Made by a program: the position numbers and the translations under genes
Assembly: GCA_016793245.1 (NCBI GenBank)
Contig: JAEUHW010000090.1
Span: 1-64,000 of the forward strand
Reading direction: 5' to 3'
DNA length: 64,000 nt
Source of the DNA: Planctomycetota bacterium
Lineage (GTDB): Bacteria; Planctomycetota; UBA1135; JADKAF01
In this document: positions 36,431 through 45,635 of the stretch, piece by piece
Numbering within the stretch: the first letter of the stretch is position 1
Layout of the letters: each line of letters opens with the position of its first letter
The notes under the pieces: generated by a model
Seen by the model: the letters and a program-made list of their open reading frames with translations, nothing else
Told to the model about the DNA's origin: nothing
The model's database searches: none

Positions 36431-36921
36431 GCGCATCGGTGAACCTCCTCGTTCCGCCGTTCACGCAGGAGACCGCGCGCGCGAAGGTGCGCCGCGCCGA
36501 GGACGCGTGGAACACGCGCGATCCCGAGCGAGTCGCGCTCGCGTACACCGAGGACAGCGCTTGGCGGAACCGCAGGGAATTCCTGCGCGGACGCGAGGCG
36601 ATCCGCAGGTTCTTGAGCGGTAAGTGGTCGCGCGAGCTGGACTACCGACTGGCCAAGGAGCTCTGGTGCTTCGAGGCCGCGCGTATCGCGGTGCGCTTCC
36701 AGTACGAGTATCACGACGCAGCCGGGCGCTGGTTCCGCGCGTACGGCAACGAGCTCTGGGAGTTCGACGAGCACGGGCTGATGCGCCGCCGCGAGGCCAG
36801 CATCAACGACGTCGCGATCGAGGAGCAGGAACGTCGCTTTCGCTGGAGCGCGCCGGGACCGCGGCCGGAAGCGGACCCGGGGTTGGAGGACCCGTGGGAC
36901 TCGCCTCGCCTCCAGACCTGA
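36427..36921 (+). CDS. DUF1348 (NTF2/SnoaL-like) family protein
   Basis: 164 residues. Signature DUF1348 sequence: [52 protein letters not shown] and a C-terminal [12 protein letters not shown]2-like cone fold, often small enzymes or binding proteins with unclear substrates. It overlaps the PNPOx-like gene by 4 bp and closes the five-gene redox cluster. Confidence 0.9.
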   Translation: MSASVNLLVPPFTQETARAKVRRAEDAWNTRDPERVALAYTEDSAWRNRREFLRGREAIRRFLSGKWSRELDYRLAKELWCFEAARIAVRFQYEYHDAAGRWFRAYGNELWEFDEHGLMRRREASINDVAIEEQERRFRWSAPGPRPEADPGLEDPWDSPRLQT

Positions 36922-37044
36922 ACGCAGACCAAGCTCGTCTCGAAGCGTCGATCCGAGAGGCCGCAAGGTCGACGTGCGCTCGCGATTCGAGCGCCATCGA
37001 AGGAGAGGAGGAGCATGGCGTAGCGTCGGCCGTAGGGGAACGCC

Positions 37045-38670
37045 ATGAGCTCGCCTCGCCATTCTCCGCTCGGACCGTGCGCGCTTCGGGCGCTGCTCTT
37101 CGTCGCCGCCTCCGTGGGAGCCCTCAGCCTTCCACTGCCTGCCCAGGCCCTCTTCCCCGCTCGGCCCGACGACATCGCCGCTGCAGGTCCGAGCGCGGGT
37201 CAGTCGATGTCGCCGGCTACCTGGTGGAAGTGGAACAGCCGCGCGTATCTCCCCGCTCTCGAGCTTCACGCCCTCGAGGAAGGCGCCGCACGCAAGGCGC
37301 TCGCGATGGCGATGCGCGAGCTCGAGCATGAGCACGCGCAAGTTCGTGCGGCCGCGGCTCGCGCGGTCGGGCGTGCGTCCCGGAGGTGCGCCTCGCCCGA
37401 AGTGGTGCCACTGCTGCGTCGCGCGTTGAACGACGCGAGCGAGCACGTGCGCTTCGACGCGGTGTTGGCCCTCGGCTGGAACGGCAGCCGCGCCGCGCAG
37501 GAACTGCTGCTCGAGATCATCGTGCGGAACGCGCGGCGCGAGGCCCTTCCGCTGCGCGCGTGGGCGATCCTCGCTCTCGCGCTCAGCGAGAGCGGGGCGA
37601 GCACGGCGCATGTCGATGCTGGCCTCGAAACTTGGCAGGCTCGCTCCTCGACGATGCCGCAGGAGCTCGCCCTCGCGTTGGACCTTCGATCGCGACTCGC
37701 CGCAGCGCCCTCGAGTTCCGATCGCAGCGCAAATGCCACGACGTTGCCCGCCCCCACTCCGAGCTGGAGCATCGAACGCGGGATCGAGTGCTCGCCCGAG
37801 CTGCGGCTCGAGACCATCGATCGCGGGCTGCGGAGCAGCGATCTGCACACGCGGCGCTCGGCGGCGCTCGAGCTCGGCGAGCTCGAGTCGGCGGGAGCGG
37901 CGGAGCTACTTCGCGCAACGCTGCGCCGCGAGCGCGAGCATCTGACGCGCGCGTTCCTCTTCCTCTCGCTCGGTCGGCGCGGCGATCCTGAATCGCGCAG
38001 CGCGCTCGAGCGCGCGTGGCGCGACGAGAGCACCTCGCTGCGTCCCTGGTGTGCGCTGGCACTCGGCCTGCATGCACGCCGCACCGACGACGCGGAGCTG
38101 CGCGATCAGTTGCTCCGCACCTGCGCGCGCGAGCGCAACCAAGAGCTCTTCTGCGCGACGTTGCTCGCCTGCGGCATCGCCGGGGAGCGGCGCGCCGAGG
38201 ACCTCGCGATCGAGACGGTCGAGAGCGCGCGCACGCCCGCCAAGCGCGTCGCCGCGGCACGCACGCTCTCGTTGATCGGCGGAGCTGCCGCACGCGTTCC
38301 CCTGCGCGAGGCGATCTTTTCCGAGAGCTGCCCCACGACGCGCGCCGTGCTCGCGGAGGCGCTCGGCCGCCTCGCCATCGCCAGCGATGCCGCGTTCCTC
38401 CTCGACTATCTCATCGCGCACACCGAGGAGGCCCACCGGAAGACGATCGCGCGCTCGATCGCCCGCCTCGGCGCCCCCGTGCTCCCGCCGCTCGAAGCCG
38501 CGCTCGCGAGAGCCGACCTCGGTCCCGAAGCGCGCGCCTCGCTCCTCGATGTCCTCGGCTGGCTCGGCGCGGGCGAGGAGGCCGCGGCGCCGCTCGCGCG
38601 CATCCTCGTCGGTTCCAACTACATGGCCTACCCGGAGTGGCTGCAGCGCGCGTTGACCCGCCTGCTCTGA
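37045..38670 (+). CDS. Exported HEAT-repeat protein
   Basis: 541 residues with a signal peptide (ALRALLFVAASVGALSLPLPAQA). The remainder is a solenoid of HEAT/PBS-lyase type repeats (for example VRFDAVLALGWNGS, RRSAALELGELESAGA, TRAVLAEALGRLAIASD), rich in Ala, Leu, Arg and Glu. Such solenoids mediate protein binding. No enzymatic motif. Possibly periplasmic or membrane-attached; partner unknown. A GAAC(G)CC upstream gives no clear ribosome binding site. Confidence 0.75.
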   Translation: MSSPRHSPLGPCALRALLFVAASVGALSLPLPAQALFPARPDDIAAAGPSAGQSMSPATWWKWNSRAYLPALELHALEEGAARKALAMAMRELEHEHAQVRAAAARAVGRASRRCASPEVVPLLRRALNDASEHVRFDAVLALGWNGSRAAQELLLEIIVRNARREALPLRAWAILALALSESGASTAHVDAGLETWQARSSTMPQELALALDLRSRLAAAPSSSDRSANATTLPAPTPSWSIERGIECSPELRLETIDRGLRSSDLHTRRSAALELGELESAGAAELLRATLRREREHLTRAFLFLSLGRRGDPESRSALERAWRDESTSLRPWCALALGLHARRTDDAELRDQLLRTCARERNQELFCATLLACGIAGERRAEDLAIETVESARTPAKRVAAARTLSLIGGAAARVPLREAIFSESCPTTRAVLAEALGRLAIASDAAFLLDYLIAHTEEAHRKTIARSIARLGAPVLPPLEAALARADLGPEARASLLDVLGWLGAGEEAAAPLARILVGSNYMAYPEWLQRALTRLL

Positions 38671-38750
38671 ACCGGACGAGGAGCGTGCGCCGAAGACGCC
38701 GCGCGCGCGACCGCGACCCGAGAGCCAACCTCTGGCATTCCCAACGTCGA

Positions 38751-38767
38751 GCGCCCATCCTGGGCGC
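38751..38767 (+). promoter_or_regulatory. Perfect hairpin directly before the PurM-like start codon
   Basis: GCGCCCA-TCC-TGGGCGC ends 2 bp before the ATG at 38770 and covers the position of the ribosome binding site, which is otherwise absent. It could restrain translation initiation. Confidence 0.4.
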
Positions 38768-38769
38768 GC

Positions 38770-39873
38770 ATGACGAAGCTCGACTACAAGCAGGCCGGCG
38801 TCGACTACGCGAAGATCGACCCGCTGAAGATCCTGGCCCAGCGCGCGGCGGCCTCGACCGCGGGGAACCTCGCGCGCCACGGCCTCACGGAGATCCCGAG
38901 CTCGCGCGGCGAGTCGGCGTACGTCGTCGACTGCGGCGAGTTCCTGATCGCGTCGATCACCGAGTGCCTCGGAACGAAGGCGCTCGTCGCGGACGCCATG
39001 CGCGCGATCACCGGCCGCAGCTATTACGACCTGCTCGCGCAGGACACGCTGGCGATGGCGGTGAACGACATCATCACCGTCGGCGCCACGCCGATCTCGG
39101 TGCACGCCTATTGGGCCGCCGGCGGCAGCGAGTGGTTCCACGACGAGCAGCGCGCGGCCGATCTCGTGAACGGCTGGAAGCGCGCTTGCGACGCCTGCGG
39201 CGTGAGCTGGGGCGGCGGCGAGACACCGGCACTCGCGGGCGTCGTCGCCGACGGACGCATCGACCTCGCGGCCTCCTGCGTGGGGCTCGTGCGCCCGCGC
39301 ACGCGACTGACCCTCGGCGAGCGGCTCGGCGCGGGCGACGCGATCGTTCTGCTAGCTTCCTCGGGCATCCACGCGAACGGCGTCTCGCTCGCGCGGAAGC
39401 TCGCCGAGCGCTTGCCGCAGGGCTACGCGACGAAGCTGCCGAGCGGCGCGCTCTATGGCGAGGCGCTGCTCGCTCCCACGGTTCTCTATTCGCCGGTAAC
39501 CGAAGCCCTCGCCGCCGCGGGTATCGTGCCGCGCTACAGCGCGAACATCACGGGCCACGGCTGGCGGAAGCTGATGCGCCATCCGGGCGCGTTCACCTAT
39601 CGCATCCACACGCTGCCCGAGGTCCCCGAGGTGCTGCGCTTCCTGCAAGAGCAGACCGGCAGCGACGCGCGCGAGGCCTACGGCAACCTGAACATGGGTG
39701 CGGGCTTTGCGCTCTTCGTGGCGCCGGAGGAAGCCGAGCGCGCCGTGTCGATCGCGGAGGCGCTAGGAGTTCGAGCTCGAGTCGCGGGATGTGTCGAGGC
39801 CGGGGCGAAGCAGGTGCTGCTGGAGTCGCTCGGGCTCGCGTTCGGGGGCGAGGAGCTGCATCTGAGGGGCTGA
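38770..39873 (+). CDS. purM: AIR synthase (PurM)-like protein
   Basis: 367 residues. PurM-family core: YKQAGVDYAKIDPLKILAQ, an ATP-binding stretch with DTLAMAVNDIITVGATP, GGGETPAL, and LASSGIHANGVSLARKL, with NITGHGWRKLMR and NMGAGFALFVAPEEAE in the C-terminal AIR synthase domain. Expected reaction: ATP-dependent ring closure of formylglycinamidine ribonucleotide to aminoimidazole ribonucleotide in purine synthesis. It is a divergent variant (long helical N-terminus) found in planctomycetes and some other phyla. Other pur genes are not adjacent. Confidence 0.82.
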   Translation: MTKLDYKQAGVDYAKIDPLKILAQRAAASTAGNLARHGLTEIPSSRGESAYVVDCGEFLIASITECLGTKALVADAMRAITGRSYYDLLAQDTLAMAVNDIITVGATPISVHAYWAAGGSEWFHDEQRAADLVNGWKRACDACGVSWGGGETPALAGVVADGRIDLAASCVGLVRPRTRLTLGERLGAGDAIVLLASSGIHANGVSLARKLAERLPQGYATKLPSGALYGEALLAPTVLYSPVTEALAAAGIVPRYSANITGHGWRKLMRHPGAFTYRIHTLPEVPEVLRFLQEQTGSDAREAYGNLNMGAGFALFVAPEEAERAVSIAEALGVRARVAGCVEAGAKQVLLESLGLAFGGEELHLRG

Positions 39874-39935
39874 GAAGCAGCGAGCTCAGCGAGAAAGCAC
39901 TGTGACGTTCCGGCTCCGACCATCCTCGGGTCGGT

Positions 39936-40994
39936 ATGGAACGCACCGCAGCAACCACCGCCCGCCGCTCCCGCCTGCGCCACATCGCGCTCGCCGCGAT
40001 CGCGCCGTGGGTCGCCGCGTGCACCGAGCCACGCGCCGATCACCCCACGGCGCCGCTGCGCGCGCCAGCGCGGCTCGCGGATACGGGGCTCTACGCCGAT
40101 ATCGCCGCACGCCGCATCGCCGAGGGCGTGCACACATATTCCCCGCAGTACCCGCTGTGGAGCGATGGCGCTTCGAAGGAGCGTTGGATCCGTTTGCCGC
40201 CGGGCACGGCGATCGATGGCACGGATCCCGATCACTGGGTCTTCCCCATCGGCACGAAGTTCTGGAAGGAGTTCCGCTTCGAGCGCGCGGTCGAGACCCG
40301 CTTCCTGCAGCGCTGCGACGACGGTTCCTGGCTCTACGCGACCTATCGATGGAACGAGGACGGCAGCGACGCCGTGCTCGCGCCCGAGTGCGGCGTGCGC
40401 GGCGTCTGCGAGACGAGCGAGACGAAGCGCCACGATCTGCCTTCGGTCGCCGATTGCCGCGCGTGCCATGAAGGCACGCGGACGCCGGTGCTCGGCTTCT
40501 CGGCGCTGCAGCTCGCCCCGGAGCGCGATCCGTTGGCACCTCACGCCGAAGAGCGCGAAGCCGGCGACCTCGACTTGCTCTCGCTGATCGAGCGCGGGCT
40601 CTTGCGCAATTACGGCGCGGAACGCACGCCGCGCATCGCCGGGAGCAGCGCGCGCGAACGCGCCGCGCTGGGCTATCTCCACGGCAACTGCGCCAGCTGC
40701 CACAACGAGAGCGGACCGCTGCAGCGCTTGGGGATGCGCCTCGATCATCCGCTGGACTGCGCGAGCCCGCCGGCGCTCGATACCACCGTGGGCGTCCCCA
40801 GCGCGTTCCAGCGCCCCGGGCTCACGCAGCGCATCGCGCCCGGCGAGCCCGATCGATCGGTCCTGCTCCAGCGCCTGGCCGCGAGCGACGCGCTCGCGCA
40901 GATGCCGCCCTTCGGACGCCATCTCGTCGATCGCGAAGCGGCTGCGCTCCTTCGCGATTGGATCGAACACGACCTCTCACCACGGAGACCTTGA
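39936..40994 (+). CDS. Dihaem c-type cytochrome-like lipoprotein (SO_2930/HNE_0200 type)
   Basis: 352 residues. Probable lipobox AAC (Cys29) after a basic, hydrophobic N-terminus. Two haem c motifs: CRACH (174-178) and CASCH (252-256). Other family features are PQYPLWSDGASKERWIRLPPG and FPIGTKFWKEF, as in the conserved SO_2930/HNE_0200 proteins, whose role is unknown but electron-transfer related. It is followed 2 bp later by a monohaem cytochrome gene, so the two are almost certainly co-transcribed. Confidence 0.85.
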   Translation: MERTAATTARRSRLRHIALAAIAPWVAACTEPRADHPTAPLRAPARLADTGLYADIAARRIAEGVHTYSPQYPLWSDGASKERWIRLPPGTAIDGTDPDHWVFPIGTKFWKEFRFERAVETRFLQRCDDGSWLYATYRWNEDGSDAVLAPECGVRGVCETSETKRHDLPSVADCRACHEGTRTPVLGFSALQLAPERDPLAPHAEEREAGDLDLLSLIERGLLRNYGAERTPRIAGSSARERAALGYLHGNCASCHNESGPLQRLGMRLDHPLDCASPPALDTTVGVPSAFQRPGLTQRIAPGEPDRSVLLQRLAASDALAQMPPFGRHLVDREAAALLRDWIEHDLSPRRP

Positions 40995-40996
40995 TC

Positions 40997-41566
40997 ATGC
41001 GCACCACGACTCTCCTCCTCGTCGCTTCTCTCGCGTCGGCGTTGCTCGCCGGCACCGCGGTTCGCACGCTCGCCTCGAGCGGCGAAGGCGCGCCGACAAC
41101 TTCGCCCGTCGAGCGCGGCAAGTACCTCGTCGCCTCGATGGCGTGCAACGACTGCCACACTCCCTGGACGATGGGACCCGAAGGCCCGATGCCCGACATG
41201 ACGCGCGAGCTCTCCGGCCATCCCGCGGGCCTTCCGCTCTCGACGCCGCCGACGGCGAACGCCGACTGGCCGACCTCGACCTCCGCCACGATGACCGCGT
41301 GGTCTGGCCCCTGGGGCACGAGCTTCACCGCGAACCTGACCCCCGATCGCGAGACCGGCCTCGGCACATGGACCGCCGAAGAGTTCCTCGCCGCGATGCG
41401 CACCGGCCGCCATCAAGGCCGCGGTCGAGCGATCCTCCCGCCGATGCCCTGGACGATGATCCGCAACCTCGACGATCAGGACCTCCGCGCGATCTTCGCC
41501 TACCTGCAATCCATCCCCGCGATCTCGAACCGCGTCCCCGAGCCCCTCCCGCCCACTGCACAGTAA
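40997..41566 (+). CDS. Monohaem c-type cytochrome
   Basis: 189 residues from ATG 40997. Signal peptide (LLLVASLASALLAGT) and one haem motif CNDCH (50-54). C-terminal PPMPWTMIRNLDDQDLRAIFAYLQSIP is the Met-ligand region of class I cytochromes of the alcohol-dehydrogenase-subunit type. Periplasmic electron carrier, probably partner of the preceding dihaem protein. Its last two sense codons and TAA stop (GCACAGTAA) lie inside a REP-like palindrome. Confidence 0.9.
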   Translation: MRTTTLLLVASLASALLAGTAVRTLASSGEGAPTTSPVERGKYLVASMACNDCHTPWTMGPEGPMPDMTRELSGHPAGLPLSTPPTANADWPTSTSATMTAWSGPWGTSFTANLTPDRETGLGTWTAEEFLAAMRTGRHQGRGRAILPPMPWTMIRNLDDQDLRAIFAYLQSIPAISNRVPEPLPPTAQ

Positions 41567-41630
41567 AGCTGCCTGGCACCCAAACTGTGCACTGTACAGA
41601 AATGGTGCCTGGCACCTTTTCTGTACAGTA
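41555..41630. repeat. REP-like element 1, two imperfect palindromic units
   Basis: Unit A (41555-41595) has the arms ACTGCACAGT and ACTGTGCACTGT around a core GCTGCCTGGCACC. Unit B (41592-41630) has CTGTACAG arms around GGTGCCTGGCACC. The stop codon of the cytochrome gene lies in the left arm and the flavin reductase start is 12 bp beyond the end. The double unit resembles a BIME. Confidence 0.8.
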
Positions 41631-41641
41631 GAACTGGGGGC

Positions 41642-42211
41642 ATGCGCACTCCTGTCCCGCTCGAACTGGCTTACCGGCTCCTGAACCACGGCCCGACGAC
41701 TTTGATCTCCACCGCTCATGGTGAGCGGCGAAACGTGATGGCCGCGGCCTGGGTGATGCCGCTCGACTTCGATCCCCCGAAGCTCGCCGCGGTGATCGCG
41801 CAGGACACCTACACGCGCGAGCTGCTCGCGGCCTCCGGCGAATGCGTCGTGATGGCGCCGACGAGCGAGCAGCTCGAGCTCACCTATGCGGTGGGCTCGT
41901 GCTGCGGACGCGAGATCGACAAGTTCGCGCGCTACGCGATCGCGACCGAGCCCGCGAGCCTCGTGCGCGCGCCTCTGGTGCTGGGCTGCGCCGCGTGGCT
42001 CGAGTGCCGCGTGCTGCCGGAGGCCCCGCTTGCCGAGCGCTACGACCTCTTCGTGCTCGAGGTGGTCGCGGCGTTCGCGGACGAGCGCCTGTGGAGCGGC
42101 AAGGAATGGCGCTTCGAGGGAAAAGGGCCGCGCACGATCCATCACCTGAAGGGCGGGGTCTTCTTCGCGACCGGCGAGCGTCTGGCCGCGAAGCGCCTCG
42201 GAGATTCCTGA
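41642..42211 (+). CDS. Flavin reductase-like, FMN-binding split-barrel protein
   Basis: 189 residues. ELAYRLLNHGPTTLISTAHGERRNVMAAAWVMPLDFDPP is the opening of the flavin reductase like domain; CVVMAPTSEQLELTYAVG and the C-terminal LEVVAAFADERLW fit as well. Likely an FMN-dependent reductase or flavin-binding protein of the cytoplasm. No partner monooxygenase is adjacent. The start follows an unremarkable GGGGGC. Confidence 0.88.
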   Translation: MRTPVPLELAYRLLNHGPTTLISTAHGERRNVMAAAWVMPLDFDPPKLAAVIAQDTYTRELLAASGECVVMAPTSEQLELTYAVGSCCGREIDKFARYAIATEPASLVRAPLVLGCAAWLECRVLPEAPLAERYDLFVLEVVAAFADERLWSGKEWRFEGKGPRTIHHLKGGVFFATGERLAAKRLGDS

Positions 42212-42311
42212 TCCACGGCCGACGCGTCCCCCTCGTCGGCTACTGAGGAGCCGCAGTAGCATCGTCCGCCCGAAGCCTCTCGCGTCGGCCAGCTCCTGGG
42301 AGAACCCTGCC

Positions 42312-44912
42312 ATGCGCCCGCTCCGCTCCCGTGCTCACCTCGTCGGTCTTCTCGCCGGCTCTCTCTCCTTCGTCTCCGACGTCGAAGCCCAGAACTGGCT
42401 CAGCACGCCGCGCACCTACGACGATTGGCAAGGCGAAGCGCGCCTCGCGGGAGACCTCGACGCCGACGGCGACATCGATCTCGTGCGCTTCAACGGAGCG
42501 TCGAGCTCGGGGATCTGGCTCTCGTTCACGGTGTGCGCGAACGACGGCCGCGGCGAGGTCGTGCCGGGCGCGACCTATGCGCTACCGGCGGACACCGGAA
42601 CCTATGTGCTGCTGGCCGACCCGAACGGCGATCAGCGCGTGGATCTCCTCGTGGCGACGCTCAACTCGAGCGCGCTCGGCGCAGGACTCCTCTTCTTCGC
42701 GGGACAGGGGAACGGCACCTTCGCCGCTCCGACCCACCTTCCGCTCGGCGGTAACATCGCCCAGCTCGAAGTCGGACACGCCAACGCGGACGGCATCCCC
42801 GACCTCGGCGTCGTGCACTTCGAGAGCTCGCCGACCAACTGGCACGTGCGCTGGATCCTCGGCAGCGCGACGGGAGCGCTGAACGCCGTGCCCGGCAAGC
42901 TGATCCCGATCACCTCCTACATCGGCGACGCCGACATCCTCGATCTCGACGGCGACGGCATCGACGACTTCGCCATCTCGGGCGATGCCAGCTTGCGCTT
43001 CTTCCTCACCAGCAATGCAGCCCCGGTGGGCAACGGTCTGGTCTTTCCGTTGGTCGAGGACTTCGAGACGCAGTTCAGCGTGCTCGATCTCGACGGAGAC
43101 GGCGACCGCGAGTTGCTCGGACTCGCGACGAACGGCTTCTCGGCGCTGCGCTTCTCGGGCTTCCGCAGCCTCGGCAACGGCGCCTGGGCGCCCATGGCAC
43201 CTCAGCTCTTCCCGAGCACGAGCACCGGCGTCCTGCATGCCGGAGACTGGGACGCGGATGGCGATGCCGATCTCCTCCTCCGCGAGTACAGCTTCTCGGG
43301 CAGCGGCTACGGCTTCTATGAGAACGACGGGACCGGGGTCTTCGCGCAGCGCTTCACCACCGACACGCGCTTCATCGGCGATGCAGGCGGCGTCGGGATC
43401 TTCGACATGGACCTCGACGGGCACGCCGACTTCGTCGACGCGCGAGCGATCACCTTCGGCGACGGCAGCTTCGGCGACTTCTACGGCGTGCGCGGCCTCG
43501 GCCTCTATCGCCCGCGCGACTGGGAAGGCGACGGCGACATCGATCTGCCGGAGGAGCGCGGGGCGCTGCGCAGGAACGATGGGCGCGGTGGATTCCAGGT
43601 GCGCGCGGGGACCTGGCCGACGCCATGGGCGCCGAACCTCTTCTACTCCAACGAAGCGCTCCTCGAGGACTTCGACGGAGACGGTCGGAACGAGGTCCTG
43701 GTCGAGCTGTTCCTCAGCTTCTCGTTTCCGAGGACCCCGGAGTTCGTCGAGATGCGGCGCCTCCGCGACGACGGCAACGGGAACTGGATCGACGCCGGCC
43801 TGGCCGCTCCGCCGCTCCAGCGCATCCCGCTCGGTGCGCTCAGCGCCGACGCCGATGGCGATGGAGATCTCGATCTCGCGACCAGCAGCGGTCTCTGGTG
43901 GAACGACGGCACCGGCTTCTTCACGCGCTCTCTGACCGTCGACTTCCAGTTCTACACGCCGATCGCGAAGGGCGACGTGGACGCGGACGGCGACCTCGAT
44001 CTCCTCGGCGCGCAGTTCGGCGGCACGCAATCCCTGGCGCTCTTGCGACGAACGACGCCCGGCAACTACGCCGTCCAGGTGCTCTACCCGCCGACGACGA
44101 GCTCGACCCTCGCGCAGCGCTTCGCGCTGCTCGCCGATCTCGACGACGACGGCGACCTCGACATCGCGGTCGATCGCGGTCCCTCCGCGAACACGATCAC
44201 GATCTTCGCGAACACCGCGGGGAACTTCGCTCTGGCGACGAGCTTCCCGTTCCCTTCGCGCACCGGAGTCAGCTACGCGAGCGCCGGGGACCTCGACGGC
44301 GACGGCCGCACCGATCTCGCGCTCGGCGCCACGGACCGCGCCTTGATCCTGCGTCGGGTCGGTCCGGGCTTCACCTTCGAAGCGCCCCGCACCTTCGCGT
44401 GCCTGACGGGAACCCCGCGCGCGCTCGCCGATGTCGATCAGGACGGCGACCTCGATCTCATCGGCTCGATCCTCGTGCAGAACCGGCGCTTCCACGGCGC
44501 GGGGCTAGGCTTCACGCGCCAGTACGGACAGAGCCTCGCGGGCAGCGACGGACGCCTGCCGGTGCTCGGCGGAACGGGACCGCTCCGCGTGGGCTTCGCC
44601 ACCGAGCTGCGCCTCCGCGCGGGACTCGGCGGCGCACCCGCGCTGCTGATCTTCGGAGCGACCCAGATCGCCCTGCCGAACTTCGCCGGGTTCCCGGGAC
44701 TCACGCTCTACGCCGCGCCCGACTACGGCGCGTTCCCGATCCTCCTGGGTGGCACCGCTGGCCGCGCGGGTGCGGGGAACTTCGACATCTCGAGCACCAT
44801 CGATCCCACGCTCGCCGGTGCCGTCCTGTTCGCACAAGCCTTGATCATCGATCCCGGCGCCGCGAACGGCGTCTCGGCCACGAACGGCGTCGAGCGCAAC
44901 ATCGGCTTCTGA
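42312..44912 (+). CDS. Large secreted FG-GAP/VCBS repeat protein with shared C-terminal module
   Basis: 866 residues from ATG 42312 (CTGGGAGAACC upstream). Signal peptide to about residue 27 (VSDVEAQ). By eye I count fourteen calcium-loop repeats of the DxDxDGxxDL type (for example DLDADGDIDL, DVDADGDLDL, DVDQDGDLDL), enough for two seven-bladed propellers of the integrin-alpha type. The C-terminal ~115 residues carry a divergent copy of the shared module, including DPTLAGAVLFAQALIID. Extracellular, calcium-binding, role unknown. It is followed by REP-like element 2. Confidence 0.88.
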   Translation: MRPLRSRAHLVGLLAGSLSFVSDVEAQNWLSTPRTYDDWQGEARLAGDLDADGDIDLVRFNGASSSGIWLSFTVCANDGRGEVVPGATYALPADTGTYVLLADPNGDQRVDLLVATLNSSALGAGLLFFAGQGNGTFAAPTHLPLGGNIAQLEVGHANADGIPDLGVVHFESSPTNWHVRWILGSATGALNAVPGKLIPITSYIGDADILDLDGDGIDDFAISGDASLRFFLTSNAAPVGNGLVFPLVEDFETQFSVLDLDGDGDRELLGLATNGFSALRFSGFRSLGNGAWAPMAPQLFPSTSTGVLHAGDWDADGDADLLLREYSFSGSGYGFYENDGTGVFAQRFTTDTRFIGDAGGVGIFDMDLDGHADFVDARAITFGDGSFGDFYGVRGLGLYRPRDWEGDGDIDLPEERGALRRNDGRGGFQVRAGTWPTPWAPNLFYSNEALLEDFDGDGRNEVLVELFLSFSFPRTPEFVEMRRLRDDGNGNWIDAGLAAPPLQRIPLGALSADADGDGDLDLATSSGLWWNDGTGFFTRSLTVDFQFYTPIAKGDVDADGDLDLLGAQFGGTQSLALLRRTTPGNYAVQVLYPPTTSSTLAQRFALLADLDDDGDLDIAVDRGPSANTITIFANTAGNFALATSFPFPSRTGVSYASAGDLDGDGRTDLALGATDRALILRRVGPGFTFEAPRTFACLTGTPRALADVDQDGDLDLIGSILVQNRRFHGAGLGFTRQYGQSLAGSDGRLPVLGGTGPLRVGFATELRLRAGLGGAPALLIFGATQIALPNFAGFPGLTLYAAPDYGAFPILLGGTAGRAGAGNFDISSTIDPTLAGAVLFAQALIIDPGAANGVSATNGVERNIGF

Positions 44913-44917
44913 GCCGC

Positions 44918-44960
44918 TCACTGCACAGTAAAGGTGCCTGGCACCTTTACTGTACAGTGA
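44918..44960. repeat. REP-like element 2, near-perfect 43-bp palindrome
   Basis: TCACTGCACAGTAAA, GGTGCCTGGCACC and TTTACTGTACAGTGA read in order; the arms differ only by one C/T position. It begins 6 bp after the FG-GAP stop and ends 12 bp before the DUF2238 start. It could form a strong hairpin acting as a terminator. Confidence 0.88.
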
Positions 44961-44972
44961 GCCTCCGCTCCG

Positions 44973-45635
44973 ATGCCCCTGCACTCCCGACTCCACGCGC
45001 GACCTGTACAGCTCTTCCTGCTCGCCGGGCTCCTCGGCCTGCTCGCGCTCTCGCTCTGGTCGCCGCCGTTCCCGCGCTATCAGCTCCTGCAGCACCTGCC
45101 GACGGTGCCGGCGTGGATCGCGCTCCTCATCGCCGCGCGCCGCGGGACCTTCGCGAACGCGAGCTTCGCGGCGCTCGCAGCGCTCCTGGCTCTGCACATC
45201 GTCGGCGCGCGCTGGACCTATTCCTTCGTGCCCTACGACGCGTGGTCGCGCGAGCTCCTCGGCTGGTCTCCCGAGAGGCATTTCGGCTGGACGCGCAATC
45301 ACTACGATCGCTTCGTTCACCTGATGTTCGGCCTGCTCGGCGTGGCACCACTCGCGGCGCTCCTCGAGTGCGGAGGCCGCTTCTCGCGACGCGCCGCGGC
45401 GCTCGTCGCGTGCAGCATCGTGCTCGCCGCGAGCGGACTCTACGAAGTCTTCGAGTGGCTGCTCACGATCGCGGTGGCGCCAGAGCAGGCCGAGACCTAC
45501 AACGGTCAGCAAGGCGATGCCTTCGATGCCCAGAAGGACATGGCCCTCGCCGCGGCGGGAGCCGCGCTCACGACGGCAGTTCGCGTGTGGGCGGCGCGCT
45601 CGCCGGCCCGATCGACCGAGGAATCTCTCTCATGA
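44973..45635 (+). CDS. DUF2238 (YjdF-like) integral membrane protein
   Basis: 220 residues with five to six predicted helices. Family marks are WTYSFVPYDAW, RNHYDRFVHLMFGLL, ASGLYEVFEWL and GQQGDAFDAQKDMALA near the end. The family function is not known. It ends in an ATGA overlap with the sulfatase gene, so the two are translationally coupled. Confidence 0.9.
   Translation: MPLHSRLHARPVQLFLLAGLLGLLALSLWSPPFPRYQLLQHLPTVPAWIALLIAARRGTFANASFAALAALLALHIVGARWTYSFVPYDAWSRELLGWSPERHFGWTRNHYDRFVHLMFGLLGVAPLAALLECGGRFSRRAAALVACSIVLAASGLYEVFEWLLTIAVAPEQAETYNGQQGDAFDAQKDMALAAAGAALTTAVRVWAARSPARSTEESLS

Noticed and set aside
43625..45631. Upstream extension of the sulfatase frame through the FG-GAP and DUF2238 genes
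   Set aside because: A GC-driven shadow frame; the signal peptide at 45632 marks the true start.
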